This document shows positions 62,102 through 64,000 of a DNA stretch of 64,000 nt, piece by piece (within the stretch, counting starts at the first letter, position 1; each line of letters begins with the position of its first letter). The DNA lies in the NCBI GenBank assembly GCA_023159155.1, contig JAJNNX010000022.1, forward strand, positions 434,001 to 498,000, read 5' to 3'. The stretch is from Ustulina deusta. Lineage: Eukaryota; Ascomycota; Sordariomycetes; Xylariales; Xylariaceae. The notes beneath the pieces are model-generated. The model ran no database searches. It saw nothing but the letters and a program-made list of their open reading frames with translations, and was not told where the DNA came from. A program made the translations under genes and the position numbers.

Positions 62102-63331
62102 ATGCGCGTCTCAGCAGCCTCCGCCCTCGCCGCCGGCGCCTTCGCCACGGTCGCGTCCGCCTCCGAAAACTACCTCGGCTTCAACTCGGGCGCCACGAAG
62201 ACGGACAATTCGGCCAAGTTCAAGGCCGATTTCCTTGCCGAGTTCACCACCGCCCAGGGCCTGAAGGGAGCCCCCGGCAAGTTCGACGCTGTGAGACTGT
62301 ACACCAACATCCAAGCCTATTCCACGAGCGACCCCATTGAAGCCTTCGATGCCGCCGTCGAGACCAAGACCAAGATCCTCCTCGGCCTGTGGACCTCGGG
62401 CACCGATAGCATCGCCAACGAGATGACAGCGCTGAAGAGCGCCCTGGCGACTCACGGCGACGACCTAGCCAACCTCATCATTGGTGTTTCCATCGGCAGC
62501 GAAGATCTGTACCGTGTTTCTGTCACCGGGCTGAAGAACGACCCCGATGGAGTTGGTGCCGGCCCCGATGTCATCACCAAATTCATCAAGCAGTTCAAGA
62601 GCAACTTCGCCGACTCGGCCATCTCCTCCGTCCCCATCGGCCACGTCGACACGTGGGATGCCTGGACCAACGGCACCAACAAGGCCGTTATCGACGCCGT
62701 TGATTGGATCGGTGTTGACGAATACCCCTACTACGAGGACGGCAAGGGCAACGACATCAAGAACTCGGGCACCCTGTTCGACGCCGCCTACGATGCCACC
62801 ATCGCCGCCGCTGGTGGCAAGCCCGTCTGGGTGACCGAGACCGGCTACCCGTACACCGGCATCAAGTGGGGCCAGGCTGTCGCCAGCGTTGACAACGCCG
62901 AGTACTATTGGCAAGAAGTTGGTTGCCGCCGCCTCTTCAACAAGACCCCGACCTTCTGGTACAACCTACGCGACTCCAACGGCGCCAACAAGCAGAGTTT
63001 CGCTATTACTAACAACCTGTCGACCACGCCCCGCTTCAACCTGACTTGCCCCGACACTTTCGACACACCCAGCTCGACTTCGTCGTCTGCCGCCAGCACT
63101 GCCACCTCCAAGTCCACGTCCACCGCCACTTCTGGCTCCGACGCTTCCTCTACCGGCGGAGTCTCACCCACTTCATCTGGGTCTAGCTCTGGATCTAGCT
63201 CTTCCTCTGCGACTGGATCCGGCAGCTCGCCTACCACCACTGGCGCGCCAGCCTCCGGTGCTACATCGCTCACCATGATGAGTGCTACTTTCCTCGTTGC
63301 CGTTTTCGGCGCTGCCTTTGCCCTCCTCTAG
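62102..63331 (+). CDS. GPI-anchored GH17 glucan endo-1,3-beta-glucosidase
   Basis: Cell-wall beta-1,3-glucanase or transglycosylase of glycoside hydrolase family 17, similar in layout to fungal EglC. Single exon, 409 aa. Residues 1 to about 20 are a signal peptide ending TVASA. The catalytic domain spans about 22-318. The acid/base is probably E134 in IGSED (family pattern VGNE), and the nucleophile is E246 in WVTETGYPY. Sequons occur at N190, N305 and N313. A Ser/Thr-rich linker (about 321-385) precedes a hydrophobic tail of about 20 residues ending FGAAFALL, matching a GPI-attachment signal. Third codon positions are strongly C-rich compared with the other genes, suggesting high expression. 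Replacement of the usual Asn before the acid/base by Ser is worth noting; if that reading is right, activity could be altered. Confidence 0.94.
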   Translation: MRVSAASALAAGAFATVASASENYLGFNSGATKTDNSAKFKADFLAEFTTAQGLKGAPGKFDAVRLYTNIQAYSTSDPIEAFDAAVETKTKILLGLWTSGTDSIANEMTALKSALATHGDDLANLIIGVSIGSEDLYRVSVTGLKNDPDGVGAGPDVITKFIKQFKSNFADSAISSVPIGHVDTWDAWTNGTNKAVIDAVDWIGVDEYPYYEDGKGNDIKNSGTLFDAAYDATIAAAGGKPVWVTETGYPYTGIKWGQAVASVDNAEYYWQEVGCRRLFNKTPTFWYNLRDSNGANKQSFAITNNLSTTPRFNLTCPDTFDTPSSTSSSAASTATSKSTSTATSGSDASSTGGVSPTSSGSSSGSSSSSATGSGSSPTTTGAPASGATSLTMMSATFLVAVFGAAFALL

Positions 63332-64000
63332 GCGTTTAAAAGGAATGGCTACTATGCAGCTGGTTGGATGACGTTCCCGGTTTAGTAACACCTAATTTCC
63401 CGGCGGGCGAAGCATTGCATCATGACGGACTGTACCTGTTGGATTTTCCTGCTACACTTCTGCGTCAGGAAGGGACTGGGACATTAGACACGCAGCCTAG
63501 GTTATAGAATAGGCTGGTTCCTAAATAGGTATAACGGCCCGGTACATTGTTTGATTCAATCACTTGTTCCTATTTTTCTCGAATGTGAAGACCATGCCTG
63601 CCTATCCATTAGTAATCCATCCTGTAGTTATGTGCCTATACCTTAGGGTAGTTTACATTGGCCTTAAATGGTGTTCTATGTACGGACGGTTTGTAGAAGG
63701 CGTGATCTAGATAAAAGAGAGCTACTTAGATCTGCATGTACTAAACGGGTTGGACTGATCAAGACTGGAGGTCGTTGGTGAGTCCAAATTGCAGATCATA
63801 TTGGCGTCGTGAGACACATGATCAGGCTATCCTTCTCGTTAATGGTTGTGACATGGACTGGTTTCTATAGATAGACAACGAAGTTGCACGTATAATATAT
63901 TCACGGCCGGGATTTCCCCAAAACTATTTAGCTGGCAAACGTGAGCTCTAGAATGGAGGGGTCGAGACAGCCTAAGTTTTGCCTCCATCACTCGTCCTAT
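63332..64000. other. right-end intergenic region
   Basis: About 670 bp downstream of the GH17 gene. It should hold its transcript end. No gene, RNA or clear repeat is visible. Confidence 0.5.

Noticed and set aside
1..64000. Search for a PKS, NRPS, terpene cyclase, Zn2Cys6 regulator, tRNA, rRNA or CRISPR-like array
   Set aside because: No supporting motif or frame was seen on either strand.

Overview
The window looks like nuclear DNA of a filamentous ascomycete (Pezizomycotina). Every multi-exon gene carries short spliceosomal introns (about 45-75 nt, one of 214 nt) with GTRNGT-type donors and often a CTAAC-like branch site. The gene families present (fungal rhodopsin-domain membrane protein, DHA1 and ACS-type major facilitator proteins, AreA-like DUF1752 protein, GPI-anchored GH17 glucanase) point the same way. 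I cannot name a genus. Exon structures were built by hand from splice signals, reading phase and family alignment remembered from general knowledge; no search was run.

Region 1 (about 2-16.2 kb) is the gene-dense part and resembles an accessory or secondary-metabolism block. In order: a D-2-hydroxyacid dehydrogenase (+), a DHA1 drug/H+ antiporter-type transporter (-), a complete but divergent 2-isopropylmalate synthase (-), a SAM-dependent methyltransferase of the DLGCCFGQ type (-), a seven-helix rhodopsin-domain membrane protein (-), an ACS-family transporter (+), and a small secreted cupin-like protein (+). No polyketide synthase, NRPS, terpene cyclase or transcription factor is visible, so the block is either the edge of a cluster that continues left of base 1 or a stand-alone precursor/export module. 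The inferred chemistry is 2-oxo-acid chain elongation by the synthase, reduction of a 2-oxo acid to a D-2-hydroxy acid by the dehydrogenase, and methylation and export by the others. Two neighbouring genes use non-canonical GC-AG introns.

Region 2 (16.2-38.3 kb) is a 22-kb stretch in which I find no credible gene, only short open frames, AT-rich patches and isolated short tandem duplications. Region 3 (38.3-64 kb) is sparse and holds housekeeping-type genes: an AreA-like DUF1752 protein with an overlapping upstream ORF (+), an orphan glycine-zipper membrane protein (-), an RWD-like/CHY zinc-finger protein (-), an orphan acidic protein (+), and a GPI-anchored GH17 beta-1,3-glucanase (+). A 397-bp MITE with 51-bp perfect terminal inverted repeats and TA target duplications lies at 44.7-45.1 kb.

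The left end (about 0.34-1.07 kb) contains three diverged copies of a unit of about 190 bp, possibly the remains of a repeat-bearing gene.
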